Part shown: one piece after another, positions 7,506 to 13,962 of the stretch
Layout: every line of letters starts with the position of its first letter
Position numbering within the stretch: the stretch's first letter is position 1
Source: an uncultured Porphyromonadaceae bacterium
GTDB taxonomy: Bacteria; Bacteroidota; Bacteroidia; Bacteroidales; Muribaculaceae
Assembly: GCA_900551515.1 (NCBI GenBank)
Contig: URWH01000026.1
Span: forward strand, 1-14,125
Length of the DNA: 14,125 nucleotides
Direction of reading: 5' to 3'
The notes under the pieces: generated by a model
The model's database searches: none
What the model saw: only the letters and a program-made list of their open reading frames with translations
Told to the model about the DNA's origin: nothing
Translations under genes and position numbers: made by a program

Positions 7506-8474
7506 TTATTTTGAGAACAGCGAACGCAATGTGCGGCCGATGTCGTTGAACATCGATACTATCGGCGTGAGCAGCGGGCGGATCGGGGTGTCGGCGCCGG
7601 GAGTGAATATGCGGAGCGAGTGTTTGTGGCACTCCACGTCGAGCTCCGGCTCCATGATCAGGGGCTCGCCGTCGATGTGGCAGGGGCCTTCGCTCTTGCG
7701 CGAGATATGCACTTTCTGAGCCTTGAAGGTGTGGATGAGCATGTTTTTCTCGATCGTTCCGGCCATGAGGTCGAGGCCCACGAGGGCTGTTGTCAGCACG
7801 TTGCCGTAGTGGATGATGGTCACGTCGAAAAGGCCGTCGCTTATCGAGGCGTGCGGCGCGATGTAGGCGTTGTTGCCGTATTGCGAAGCGTTGCACACGG
7901 CCACAACAAAGGCCCGCTCGGTGATCACTTCGCCGTTGGCCGAGATCACGTATTCCTCGGGCTTGTAGTGCATGTATTCGTTGAACGTGTTTCTGACGTA
8001 GGTCATTTTGCCGCGATGCTTCGACTGGGCGAATTTGTGGCTTACGGCTGCATCGAATCCGGTGCCGAACGTGCAGAAAAACGGGCGGCCGTTGACCGTG
8101 CAGTGGTCGCATACCAGAGCGTCGCCGCGGGCTATGATTTCGATGGCGGCGCGCACGTCGACCGGTATGTTGAGGTGCCGCGCCAGACCGTTGCCCGAGC
8201 CGCACGGTATGATGCCGAGGGTGACGTCGGAGCCGCAGAGCGCGGTGGCCGTTTCGTTGACGGTGCCGTCGCCGCCTGCCGCCAGCACCATGTCGTAGCC
8301 TGTGGCGATGGCTTCGCGCGCCAGGCAGGTGGCGTCGCCGGCGGCTTTGGTCCATGCAGTGTCCACTTTTATGCCGGCTTCGGCCAGTCGCGCCGTGACG
8401 CGCTCGCTAAGGCCTTTCTTGTTGCCGGTGCCCGAAATAGGGTTGATGATGAGCAGTGCTCTTTTCTGTTCCAT
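7506..8474 (-). CDS. Diacylglycerol/sphingoid lipid kinase family protein (YegS/BmrU type)
   Basis: A 322-residue soluble lipid kinase of the DAGK-catalytic family. The N-terminal nucleotide-binding part shows [10 protein letters not shown] (10-19), GGDGTVNE (67-74) and [10 protein letters not shown] (90-99). The C-terminal beta-sandwich carries CHIDGEP near residue 268. Members use ATP to phosphorylate diacylglycerol, and some phosphorylate sphingoid bases or ceramide. Bacteroidales make sphingolipids, so a sphingolipid substrate is possible, but that is inference. The length is normal for the family. The gene is divergent from gltX and is first in a leftward run with ychF, the L,D-transpeptidase and the flippase-like gene. 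An A-run of eight bases sits just before the start codon, in place of a Shine-Dalgarno sequence. Confidence 0.92.
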   Translation of the reverse strand: MEQKRALLIINPISGTGNKKGLSERVTARLAEAGIKVDTAWTKAAGDATCLAREAIATGYDMVLAAGGDGTVNETATALCGSDVTLGIIPCGSGNGLARHLNIPVDVRAAIEIIARGDALVCDHCTVNGRPFFCTFGTGFDAAVSHKFAQSKHRGKMTYVRNTFNEYMHYKPEEYVISANGEVITERAFVVAVCNASQYGNNAYIAPHASISDGLFDVTIIHYGNVLTTALVGLDLMAGTIEKNMLIHTFKAQKVHISRKSEGPCHIDGEPLIMEPELDVECHKHSLRIFTPGADTPIRPLLTPIVSMFNDIGRTLRSLFSK

Positions 8475-8481
8475 GCTTTTT

Positions 8482-8586
8482 TTTGGCGGTGATTTGGCGG
8501 ATGCAATCCGTTAGTGGGTGCAAAGATAACTATTATTGACGATGCCGCCAACAAAAACGGCTCACTTCGCGCCTGTTTGGCGGATG
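8482..8586. repeat. TTTGGCGG direct repeats in the kinase/gltX intergenic region
   Basis: TTTGGCGG occurs at 8482-8489, 8493-8500 and 8576-8583. The last two copies extend identically to 11 bases, TTTGGCGGATG (8493-8503 and 8576-8586). The first two lie in the predicted 5' leader of the lipid kinase. The third overlaps the probable -33 element of gltX. They could be binding sites for a regulator or chance repeats in GC-rich spacer DNA. Confidence 0.35.
8521..8528 (-). promoter_or_regulatory. Lipid kinase promoter, -7 box TATCTTTG
   Basis: TATCTTTG on the minus strand is an exact TAnnTTTG match. A TTG lies at 8549-8551 with a 20-bp spacer, suitable as -33 element. The predicted leader is about 40 nt. 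Confidence 0.62.
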
Positions 8587-8612
8587 TGATTGCAAATAAT
8601 TTTGTAATTTTG
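8576..8612 (+). promoter_or_regulatory. gltX promoter with tandem -7 boxes
   Basis: TTTG at 8576-8579 is followed after 17 bp by TAATTTTG (8597-8604), a -33/-7 pair of the Bacteroidota type. A second identical TAATTTTG follows immediately at 8605-8612. Only the first copy has good spacing to the TTTG. The leader to the ATG at 8654 would be about 40-45 nt. Confidence 0.62.
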
Positions 8613-8653
8613 CGGTTGTAAATATTAAACAAGCTCTAAAACACTCAATTAGA

Positions 8654-10177
8654 ATGGAAAGAAAAGTAAGGGTGCGTTTCGCACCGTCGCCCACAGGGCC
8701 GCTCCATATAGGCGGTGTGCGCACCGCGCTCTATAACTATCTGTTTGCCCGCCAGAACGGCGGCGACATGATCCTCCGCATCGAGGACACCGACTCGCAG
8801 CGCTTCGTGCCCGGCGCCGAGGACTATATCAACGAGGCTCTCGCATGGCTCGGCATAGGCATCGACGAGGGCGTGCGCGAAGGCGGTAAATACGGCCCGT
8901 ACAAGCAGAGCGAGCGCCGCGACATCTATCGCGAGCATGTGAAGATGCTTCTCGATGCCGGCAAGGCCTACATAGCCTTCGACACGCCCGAAGAGCTGGC
9001 AGCAGCCCGCGAGTCGAAGCCCAACTTCCAGTACGACGCCTCAACGCGCCTGTCGATGCGCAACTCGCTTTCCATGCCGTCCGACGAGGTGAAAGCCCTC
9101 ATCGACGGCGGCGAGAAATATGTGGTGCGCTTCAAGATCGAGCCGGGCCGCGACGTGGAGGTCAACGACCTGCTTCGCGGCAAGGTGACAATCAGTTCGT
9201 CGATTCTCGACGATAAAGTGCTCTATAAGAGCGCCGACGACCTGCCCACCTATCATCTGGCCAATATCGTCGACGATCACCTGATGGAGGTGACCCACGT
9301 GATACGCGGCGAGGAATGGCTTCCCTCGGCTCCGCTTCACGTGCTCCTCTATGAGGCGTTCGGCTGGGCCGATACGATGCCGGCATTCGTGCACCTGCCG
9401 CTGCTGCTCAAGCCCGACGGCAAGGGCAAGCTGAGCAAACGCGACGGCGACCGCCTCGGCTTCCCGGTGTTCCCGCTCGAATGGCACGATCCAAAGAGCG
9501 GCGAGATCTCGTCGGGCTACCGCGAGCGCGGCTATCTCCCCGAAGCCGTGGTCAACTTCCTCGCGCTGCTCGGATGGAACCCGGGCGACGACACGGAGAT
9601 TATGTCGATGGACGAACTGATTGCCAAATTCTCGTTTGACCACTGCTCACGTTCCGGCGCCAAGTTCGATTTCGAGAAGGGCAAATGGTTCAACCACAGA
9701 TATCTGCAGGAGATGGGCGACGATGCTCTCGCTCAGCTCTACAAGCCTGTGCTTGCGGCTCACGGCGTCGATCCTTCGGCGTGGAGCGACGGGTATATCG
9801 CGCGTGTTGTCGGCCTGGTCAAAAGCCGCATCAACTTTGTGGGCGATCTGTGGGAGCAGAGCCGCTTCTTTTTTGTGGAGCCTGCCGAATATGAAGAGAA
9901 ATCTGTGCGCAAACGCTGGAATGCCGATATGCCCGCAATCATGGCAGAGCTTGTCGAGGTGCTCAAAGGTGCCGATTCGTTCGATGCCAAGGTGCTTGAG
10001 CCGGTGGTGCTCGGCTGGATCGCCGACAAGGGCTACCATCTCGGCAATGTGATGAATGCCTTCCGTCTGACGGTGGTGGGCGAATGCAAGGGCCCGCACA
10101 TGTTTGACATCACCGAGCTTCTCGGCCGCGACGAAACCATACGCCGCATCCGTCTCGGCATCGAACGCCTCGGCTGA
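8654..10177 (+). CDS. gltX: Glutamyl-tRNA synthetase (GluRS)
   Basis: A 507-residue class I aminoacyl-tRNA synthetase that charges tRNA(Glu) with glutamate. The HIGH-type motif is [11 protein letters not shown] (residues 11-21), and the KMSKS-type motif is KLSKR (259-263). Between them are the GluRS signatures LRIEDTD and YDASTR. The insert after KLSKR, with FPVFPLEW followed by a segment about 15 residues longer than in E. coli, is in keeping with Bacteroidota versions. The C-terminal anticodon-binding helices run to the end. The start is supported by the motif spacing from the N-terminus and by the promoter 42 bp or more upstream. The gene stands alone, divergent from the lipid kinase, and a strong hairpin terminator begins 17 bp after the stop. 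Confidence 0.97.
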   Translation: MERKVRVRFAPSPTGPLHIGGVRTALYNYLFARQNGGDMILRIEDTDSQRFVPGAEDYINEALAWLGIGIDEGVREGGKYGPYKQSERRDIYREHVKMLLDAGKAYIAFDTPEELAAARESKPNFQYDASTRLSMRNSLSMPSDEVKALIDGGEKYVVRFKIEPGRDVEVNDLLRGKVTISSSILDDKVLYKSADDLPTYHLANIVDDHLMEVTHVIRGEEWLPSAPLHVLLYEAFGWADTMPAFVHLPLLLKPDGKGKLSKRDGDRLGFPVFPLEWHDPKSGEISSGYRERGYLPEAVVNFLALLGWNPGDDTEIMSMDELIAKFSFDHCSRSGAKFDFEKGKWFNHRYLQEMGDDALAQLYKPVLAAHGVDPSAWSDGYIARVVGLVKSRINFVGDLWEQSRFFFVEPAEYEEKSVRKRWNADMPAIMAELVEVLKGADSFDAKVLEPVVLGWIADKGYHLGNVMNAFRLTVVGECKGPHMFDITELLGRDETIRRIRLGIERLG

Positions 10178-10193
10178 TAAATCAAGGCATGAC

Positions 10194-10230
10194 AAAAGCC
10201 GTTGTCTGATGATTGCAGGCAACGGCTTTT
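10194..10230. terminator. Bidirectional hairpin terminator between gltX and glk
   Basis: AAAAGCCGTTG (10194-10204) pairs perfectly with CAACGGCTTTT (10220-10230). The stem can extend inward by about four more pairs to leave a 7-nt loop. The TTTT end on either strand provides the U-tract, so it could serve both gltX (+) and the convergent glk (-). Confidence 0.85.
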
Positions 10231-10254
10231 GCTATATCATGCCGGATAGCTGAC

Positions 10255-10272
10255 GGCCTAATGTCTTAGGCC
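10255..10272. other. Perfect hairpin spanning the glk stop codon
   Basis: GGCCTAA (10255-10261) and TTAGGCC (10266-10272) form a 7-bp stem with a TGTC loop. The glk TAA stop (10266-10268) lies inside one arm. No T-run follows on the minus strand, so it is not a classical terminator by itself. It may protect the mRNA 3' end or act with the hairpin at 10194-10230. Confidence 0.45.
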
Positions 10273-11288
10273 TGGGGAGCTGCGGGTGCAGTCGATGCCG
10301 GCTGTGCCAGAGTAGCGGTGGCCGGTTTGGCTTCCCAGCCGAGGGCGCTCGCACCGAGCACGGCGGCGTCGGCTTCTTTGAGTTCCGACTGAAGAACTTT
10401 CACTTTGCCTTTCCAGATGCTGAGCATGTTGCGCTCCATCGATTCGCGGAGCGGTTTCAGCAGCAGCTCGCCCGATTTTGCAAGGCCGCCGAAGAGCACG
10501 AATGCTTCGGGCGCCGAGAATACGGTGAAATCGGCCAGTGCCTGTCCGAGGATGTCGCCGGTGTAGTCAAACACTTTCTTTGCGAGCTCGTCGCCGGCCA
10601 TGGCTGCGTCGTAGACATCTTTGGAGGTGATATCTTCGATGGGGATGTTGCGCAACAGCGACGGGGTGTCGGTGATCTCGAGATATTCGCGGGCGGTGCG
10701 GGTCACGCCTGTTGCCGAGCAATAGGTCTCGAGGCATCCGGTGCGGCCGCAGCCGCAGAGGCGTCCGTTGTTGCGTTTCATGATCACGTGGCCGAGTTCG
10801 CCGGCGAATCCGTCGTGACCATAGACGAGCTGACCGTTGATCACGATGCCCGAGCCGACGCCCGTGCCGAGGGTGATCATGATGAAGTCTTTAAGGCCGC
10901 GGGCCACGCCGTAGGTCATCTCGCCGATAGCGGCGGCGTTGGCGTCGTTGGTGATGGCCACGGGAATGCCGAATTTGTCGCTCAGCATCTGAGCGAAAGG
11001 TATCGGGGTGGGCCAGGGTAGGTTGACGCCGTCCTCGATCATGCCGGTGAAGAAGTTGGCGTTGGGGGCGCCTACGCCGATGCCGTAGATCTTGCCTTCG
11101 GCGTCGATAGATTTGATCAGGCGTGTGCACTCGTCATAGAGTTCGTCGATATAATCGTTGATATTGGCGTGTTTGCGGGTCTTGATGGAGTTGCTTGCGA
11201 GCACGATGCCGCGGGCGTCGACGATGCCGAACACAGTGTTTGTGCCGCCCATGTCGATGCCGATTACGTAAGGCTTGGAGTTAGTCAT
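10266..11288 (-). CDS. glk: ROK-family glucokinase
   Basis: A 340-residue cytoplasmic sugar kinase that phosphorylates glucose with ATP to feed glycolysis. The ATP-binding loop is GIDMGGTNTVFGIVD (10-24). The catalytic aspartate is Asp115 in TNDANAAA. GELGH (163-167) supplies the zinc-ligand histidine. The ROK zinc cluster CGCGRTGCLE (178-187) provides the cysteines. The sequence between residues 110 and 195 closely matches the glucokinase of Bacteroides. The last 25 or so residues are an Ala/Pro/Thr-rich tail (KPATATLAQPAST) beyond the usual end of the fold. Some ROK hexokinases also act on GlcNAc or mannose, so glucose is the likely but not proven substrate. It converges on gltX and is divergent from the C11 protease gene. 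Confidence 0.92.
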   Translation of the reverse strand: MTNSKPYVIGIDMGGTNTVFGIVDARGIVLASNSIKTRKHANINDYIDELYDECTRLIKSIDAEGKIYGIGVGAPNANFFTGMIEDGVNLPWPTPIPFAQMLSDKFGIPVAITNDANAAAIGEMTYGVARGLKDFIMITLGTGVGSGIVINGQLVYGHDGFAGELGHVIMKRNNGRLCGCGRTGCLETYCSATGVTRTAREYLEITDTPSLLRNIPIEDITSKDVYDAAMAGDELAKKVFDYTGDILGQALADFTVFSAPEAFVLFGGLAKSGELLLKPLRESMERNMLSIWKGKVKVLQSELKEADAAVLGASALGWEAKPATATLAQPASTAPAAPQA

Positions 11289-11319
11289 CTGATATTTGAT
11301 TTAATTTGGGTTGTTTTCG

Positions 11320-11327
11320 CAAAGGTA
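11320..11327 (-). promoter_or_regulatory. glk promoter, -7 box TACCTTTG
   Basis: TACCTTTG on the minus strand is an exact TAnnTTTG match 31 bases before the glk ATG. It is followed by an A/T-rich leader, the usual Bacteroidota arrangement. Confidence 0.6.
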
Positions 11328-11392
11328 ATTAAAATCTGTTATCGCACCGCATTTTTTGGGCGGATTTTGCAATGAGGTTGCCAGTTAATGAG

Positions 11393-11400
11393 TAATTTTG
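11393..11400 (+). promoter_or_regulatory. C11 protease promoter, -7 box TAATTTTG
   Basis: TAATTTTG is an exact TAnnTTTG match ending 5 bases before the ATG at 11406. A TTTG at 11366-11369 is a possible -33 element, though its 23-bp spacer is slightly long. The position predicts a leaderless or nearly leaderless mRNA and excludes the in-frame ATG at 11388. Confidence 0.5.
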
Positions 11401-11405
11401 TAGCA

Positions 11406-12602
11406 ATGAAAACGATTGACAGAATAATCCACCACCTCATGATATGCCTGGCGGCCGCATTTTTCGTCGCCTGCTCCGGCAGTGACGAACCCGCCGCGCC
11501 TGTCACGCCCGTCGAGCCGCCGCCAACGCCTGCCCACCGCACGGTGCTTGTCTACATGGTGGCCAACAACAACCTCAGTTCTTTCGCAGCCGACGATATA
11601 GCCGAGATGAAGACGGGTGTGTCGCGCCTCGGCGACAATGCCGACGGCCGCTGGCTGGTCTATTACAGCGGCCCCGACCTGCGGCCGCGGCTCATCGAGC
11701 TGCTGGCCGACGGCACCGAGCGCGAGCTGAAGGAATATGACACGGCCGAATCGTCGGTGAGCATAGCGCGTATGCGCCGGGTGGTGTCCGACGCCCGCGA
11801 ACTGGCTCCCGCCGACGGCCTCGGCCTCGTGCTCTGGAGCCACGGCACCGGATGGATCAGCGATACGGGCTCGATCAACGAGCCGTCGGAAGCTTCCGGC
11901 ATGATGTCGCCGCTCTCGTTCGGCATGGACGGCCGCCTCACCATGAAGATATCCTCGCTGCGGTGTGCCCTCGAGGGCAACAGCTTCGATTTCATCTATT
12001 TCGACTGCTGCCATATGGCCATTGTCGAGGTGGCCTACGAGCTGCGGCACCTCACCCCGCGCATCGTGGCCTCGCCTACCGAGCTGGGAGTCGAGGGGAT
12101 GCCCTACGACCTCAATGTGGCGGCGCTACTTGCGGCGCAAGCCGATCTGGCGGGCGCCCTCGCCAACACGTTCGGCTTCTATGAGCGTCAGCTGGCCGCC
12201 GACGATCCCCTCAGCCCGGGCTACGGCTGCTGCATCTCGCTGCTGAACACTGCCGCCCTTGACGACCTCGCCGCCGCCACGCGCGACATCTACCTCTCCG
12301 GCGCCACGACGCCCGACAGCTACGTGGAGGTGCCCTACTACCGCGTTGGCATCACCTCGGGCATCTGCGACATGCGCCACCACATGCGGGCCATCTGCAC
12401 CGACCCTGCGCTGCTGGCGCGCTGGGAGACGGCCTTCAGCAACGTGGTGATGACCACGCGCACCACCCCCGAAGTATATTTCCTCCAGGCCGATGATTTC
12501 GCCGGACTCGGCCACAACGTGATCCGCTCCGGAACCGACACCACCAAAGGCTACACCGAATTGCAATGGTGGACTGATGTGGCTTCAAATATCTCATTCT
12601 GA
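11406..12602 (+). CDS. Clostripain-family (C11) cysteine peptidase, lipoprotein
   Basis: A 398-residue protease of the family that includes clostripain and the Bacteroidales enzymes fragipain and PmC11, which cleave after Arg or Lys. The N-terminus is a lipoprotein signal ending FFVAC, with Cys23 lipidated. The following SGSDEP is acidic, resembling Bacteroidota surface-export signals. A Pro-rich spacer runs to about residue 44. The catalytic His is His146 in LVLWSHGTGW, and the nucleophile is probably Cys202 in FDCCHMAIVEVAYELR, where the family usually has DAC. The ASPTELGVEGMPY segment after it is also conserved. The ATG at 11406 is preferred over 11388 because it begins the signal peptide and follows the promoter box. 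The MscS-type gene starts 24 bp after the stop, so the two probably form an operon. The natural substrate is unknown. Confidence 0.9.
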   Translation: MKTIDRIIHHLMICLAAAFFVACSGSDEPAAPVTPVEPPPTPAHRTVLVYMVANNNLSSFAADDIAEMKTGVSRLGDNADGRWLVYYSGPDLRPRLIELLADGTERELKEYDTAESSVSIARMRRVVSDARELAPADGLGLVLWSHGTGWISDTGSINEPSEASGMMSPLSFGMDGRLTMKISSLRCALEGNSFDFIYFDCCHMAIVEVAYELRHLTPRIVASPTELGVEGMPYDLNVAALLAAQADLAGALANTFGFYERQLAADDPLSPGYGCCISLLNTAALDDLAAATRDIYLSGATTPDSYVEVPYYRVGITSGICDMRHHMRAICTDPALLARWETAFSNVVMTTRTTPEVYFLQADDFAGLGHNVIRSGTDTTKGYTELQWWTDVASNISF

Positions 12603-12626
12603 CACTAATACCTCTCTCCGCTCACT

Positions 12627-13760
12627 ATGCTACCCTTTCTCAACATACAGACCGAAACCACTGCCAACGCTCTTCCGCTGGGCTCGGTGGCTTCCGATGC
12701 CTCCGCGCTGAAATCGCTCTCGCTCGAGGACCTCATCAACAAGCTGGCCCATTCGATGGTCGACTTCGGCATGCATCTCGCCATCGCCATCCTTGTGTTT
12801 TATGTCGGCAAGTTCCTGATCCGACGCATCTACATGATCATCAGTTCGATAATGGTGCGCCGCAATGTCGACCGCTCGCTGTCGACGTTCGTGCTGAGCC
12901 TCGTGAAGATGGTGCTCTATTTCATCCTCGTGGTCACGGTGATAGGCATCTTGGGCATCAACACCAGCTCGTTCATAGCGCTCTTTGCCTCGGCCGGCGT
13001 GGCCATAGGCATGGCCCTGAGCGGCACCCTTCAGAATTTTGCCGGCGGCGTCCTCATCCTGCTCCTCAAGCCCTACAAGGTGGGCGACTATATCGAGGCT
13101 CAGGGCTATGCCGGTTTTGTTACCGAGATTCAGATATTCTCCACCATCATCTGCACCTACGACAACAAGTCGATCATCATCCCCAACGGCGGACTCTCCA
13201 CTTCGTCGGTCAACAACTGGTCACGCGAACAATACCGCCGCATCGACTGGACCGTCTCGATAAGCTACGGCGACTCGTTTGAGGACGCCCGGCGCGAGAT
13301 CCTCGCCATGCTCGACGAGGAGCCGCGCATCGTCAAGACCACGCTGTCGTCCGACATCGAGGCGCGCAACGAGGCGCGCGAAGAGGCGCTGCAGGCCGAT
13401 GGTGCCGGTCCCGACGATGATGTGGCGCCGCACCGCTCGTGGTTCCGCCGCCTGTTTCATCTCGCCCCGAAGAAGATAAAGAATGCCGTTGCCGAGGCCG
13501 ACCGCAAGATGGCCGCGTCGCCTGTCGATGCCGTTAAGCTCAATGCCGACCGCTCCCCCAAAGTGCTCCTCGCCTCCATGGGCGCCAGCTCCATCGACAT
13601 CTCCGTGAGGGCATGGGTGCTCTCGGCCGACTACTGGGACGTGTTCTATCTGATGAACGAGCGCTTCTACAGCGAATTGCCCAAGCGCGGCTTCCGCTTC
13701 CCCTTCCCCCAGCTCGACGTCCACCTCAACCCTGCGGCCACCCCCTCCGCCGACGTTTAA
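12627..13760 (+). CDS. MscS-type mechanosensitive ion channel with an inserted cytoplasmic segment
   Basis: A 377-residue inner-membrane small-conductance mechanosensitive channel, which opens under membrane tension to release solutes after hypo-osmotic shock. Three membrane helices occupy about 45-70, 85-109 and 112-148. The last is the pore helix, with Gly/Ala packing residues in SAGVAIGMALSGTLQNFAGG. The beta domain follows, with KPYKVGDYIE and IIIPNGGLSTSSVNNW. The C-terminal alpha/beta domain begins at WTVSISYGDSFEDARREIL, but after EEPRIVKTTL it is interrupted by about 70 charged residues (roughly 241-310). It resumes at SMGASSIDISVRAWV and ends with FPFPQLDVHLN. E. coli MscS has 286 residues and no such insert. 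The gene follows the C11 protease by 24 bp with no promoter box between. Confidence 0.92.
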   Translation: MLPFLNIQTETTANALPLGSVASDASALKSLSLEDLINKLAHSMVDFGMHLAIAILVFYVGKFLIRRIYMIISSIMVRRNVDRSLSTFVLSLVKMVLYFILVVTVIGILGINTSSFIALFASAGVAIGMALSGTLQNFAGGVLILLLKPYKVGDYIEAQGYAGFVTEIQIFSTIICTYDNKSIIIPNGGLSTSSVNNWSREQYRRIDWTVSISYGDSFEDARREILAMLDEEPRIVKTTLSSDIEARNEAREEALQADGAGPDDDVAPHRSWFRRLFHLAPKKIKNAVAEADRKMAASPVDAVKLNADRSPKVLLASMGASSIDISVRAWVLSADYWDVFYLMNERFYSELPKRGFRFPFPQLDVHLNPAATPSADV

Positions 13761-13823
13761 CCGCCTCGGCCGACTCTCTTGTTGAAGAATCCGAATTCCG
13801 ATTCCCAGTTTGCATTGTATTTG

Positions 13824-13839
13824 ATACTCTAAGGAGTAT
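13824..13839. terminator. Weak hairpin downstream of mscS
   Basis: ATACTC (13824-13829) pairs with GAGTAT (13834-13839) around a TAAG loop. Two G-U pairs can extend the stem, and a short T-rich stretch (GTGTTTTAC) follows. The stem is short and AT-rich, so termination of the protease-mscS transcript here is only a possibility. Confidence 0.3.
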
Positions 13840-13855
13840 TGTGTTTTACTTAAGT

Positions 13856-13881
13856 CCTTTAACTTTAGCTTTTAACTTTAG
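13856..13881 (+). repeat. Two 13-bp tandem repeats containing TTTAACTTTAG
   Basis: CCTTTAACTTTAG (13856-13868) is followed directly by CTTTTAACTTTAG (13869-13881), identical at 12 of 13 positions. TAACTTTA resembles the -7 box TAnnTTTG but ends in A. It may be a regulatory site, a remnant of integration, or simple slippage in AT-rich DNA. Confidence 0.5.
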
Positions 13882-13910
13882 TCTACGGTTAGAAGTAAAA
13901 ATACCTATGA

Positions 13911-13941
13911 TTTGCTCCATTATGGATAAATTCGTATATTG
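13911..13941 (+). promoter_or_regulatory. Possible promoter of the YD-motif gene
   Basis: TTTG at 13911-13914 is followed after 20 bp by TATATTG (13935-13941), a -7 box one base short of TAnnTTTG. The start of transcription would be about 16 nt before the ATG at 13963. The match is imperfect, so this is tentative. Confidence 0.35.
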
Positions 13942-13962
13942 CAGCGCAAAAATCTATAAACC

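Larger units (their letters stand above)
13761..13962. other. AT-rich spacer at a composition boundary
   Basis: This 202-bp gap separates the GC-rich mscS gene from the last, partial gene. From about 13780 the base composition falls sharply (18 G/C in 13861-13920). It holds a small hairpin, a 13-bp tandem repeat and a weak promoter, listed separately. There is also an imperfect 18-bp palindrome around 13787-13804. No insertion-sequence end, tRNA or clear attachment site is seen. Confidence 0.7.

Noticed and set aside
6516..8492. Two 290-codon plus-strand frames opposite ychF and the lipid kinase
   Set aside because: Both are antisense shadows of genes with intact catalytic motifs. Neither has a promoter box or a recognisable domain.
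9041..9643. 200-codon minus-strand frame inside gltX
   Set aside because: It is antisense to the conserved GluRS core and shows no domain or promoter.
11388..11405. Upstream in-frame ATG for the C11 protease
   Set aside because: It precedes and overlaps the -7 box and would put extra residues before a good lipoprotein signal peptide.
13787..13804. Near-palindrome GAATCCGAATTCCGATTC after mscS, as an operator or attachment site
   Set aside because: It has two mismatched symmetric positions, no second copy in the window, and no integrase gene in view.
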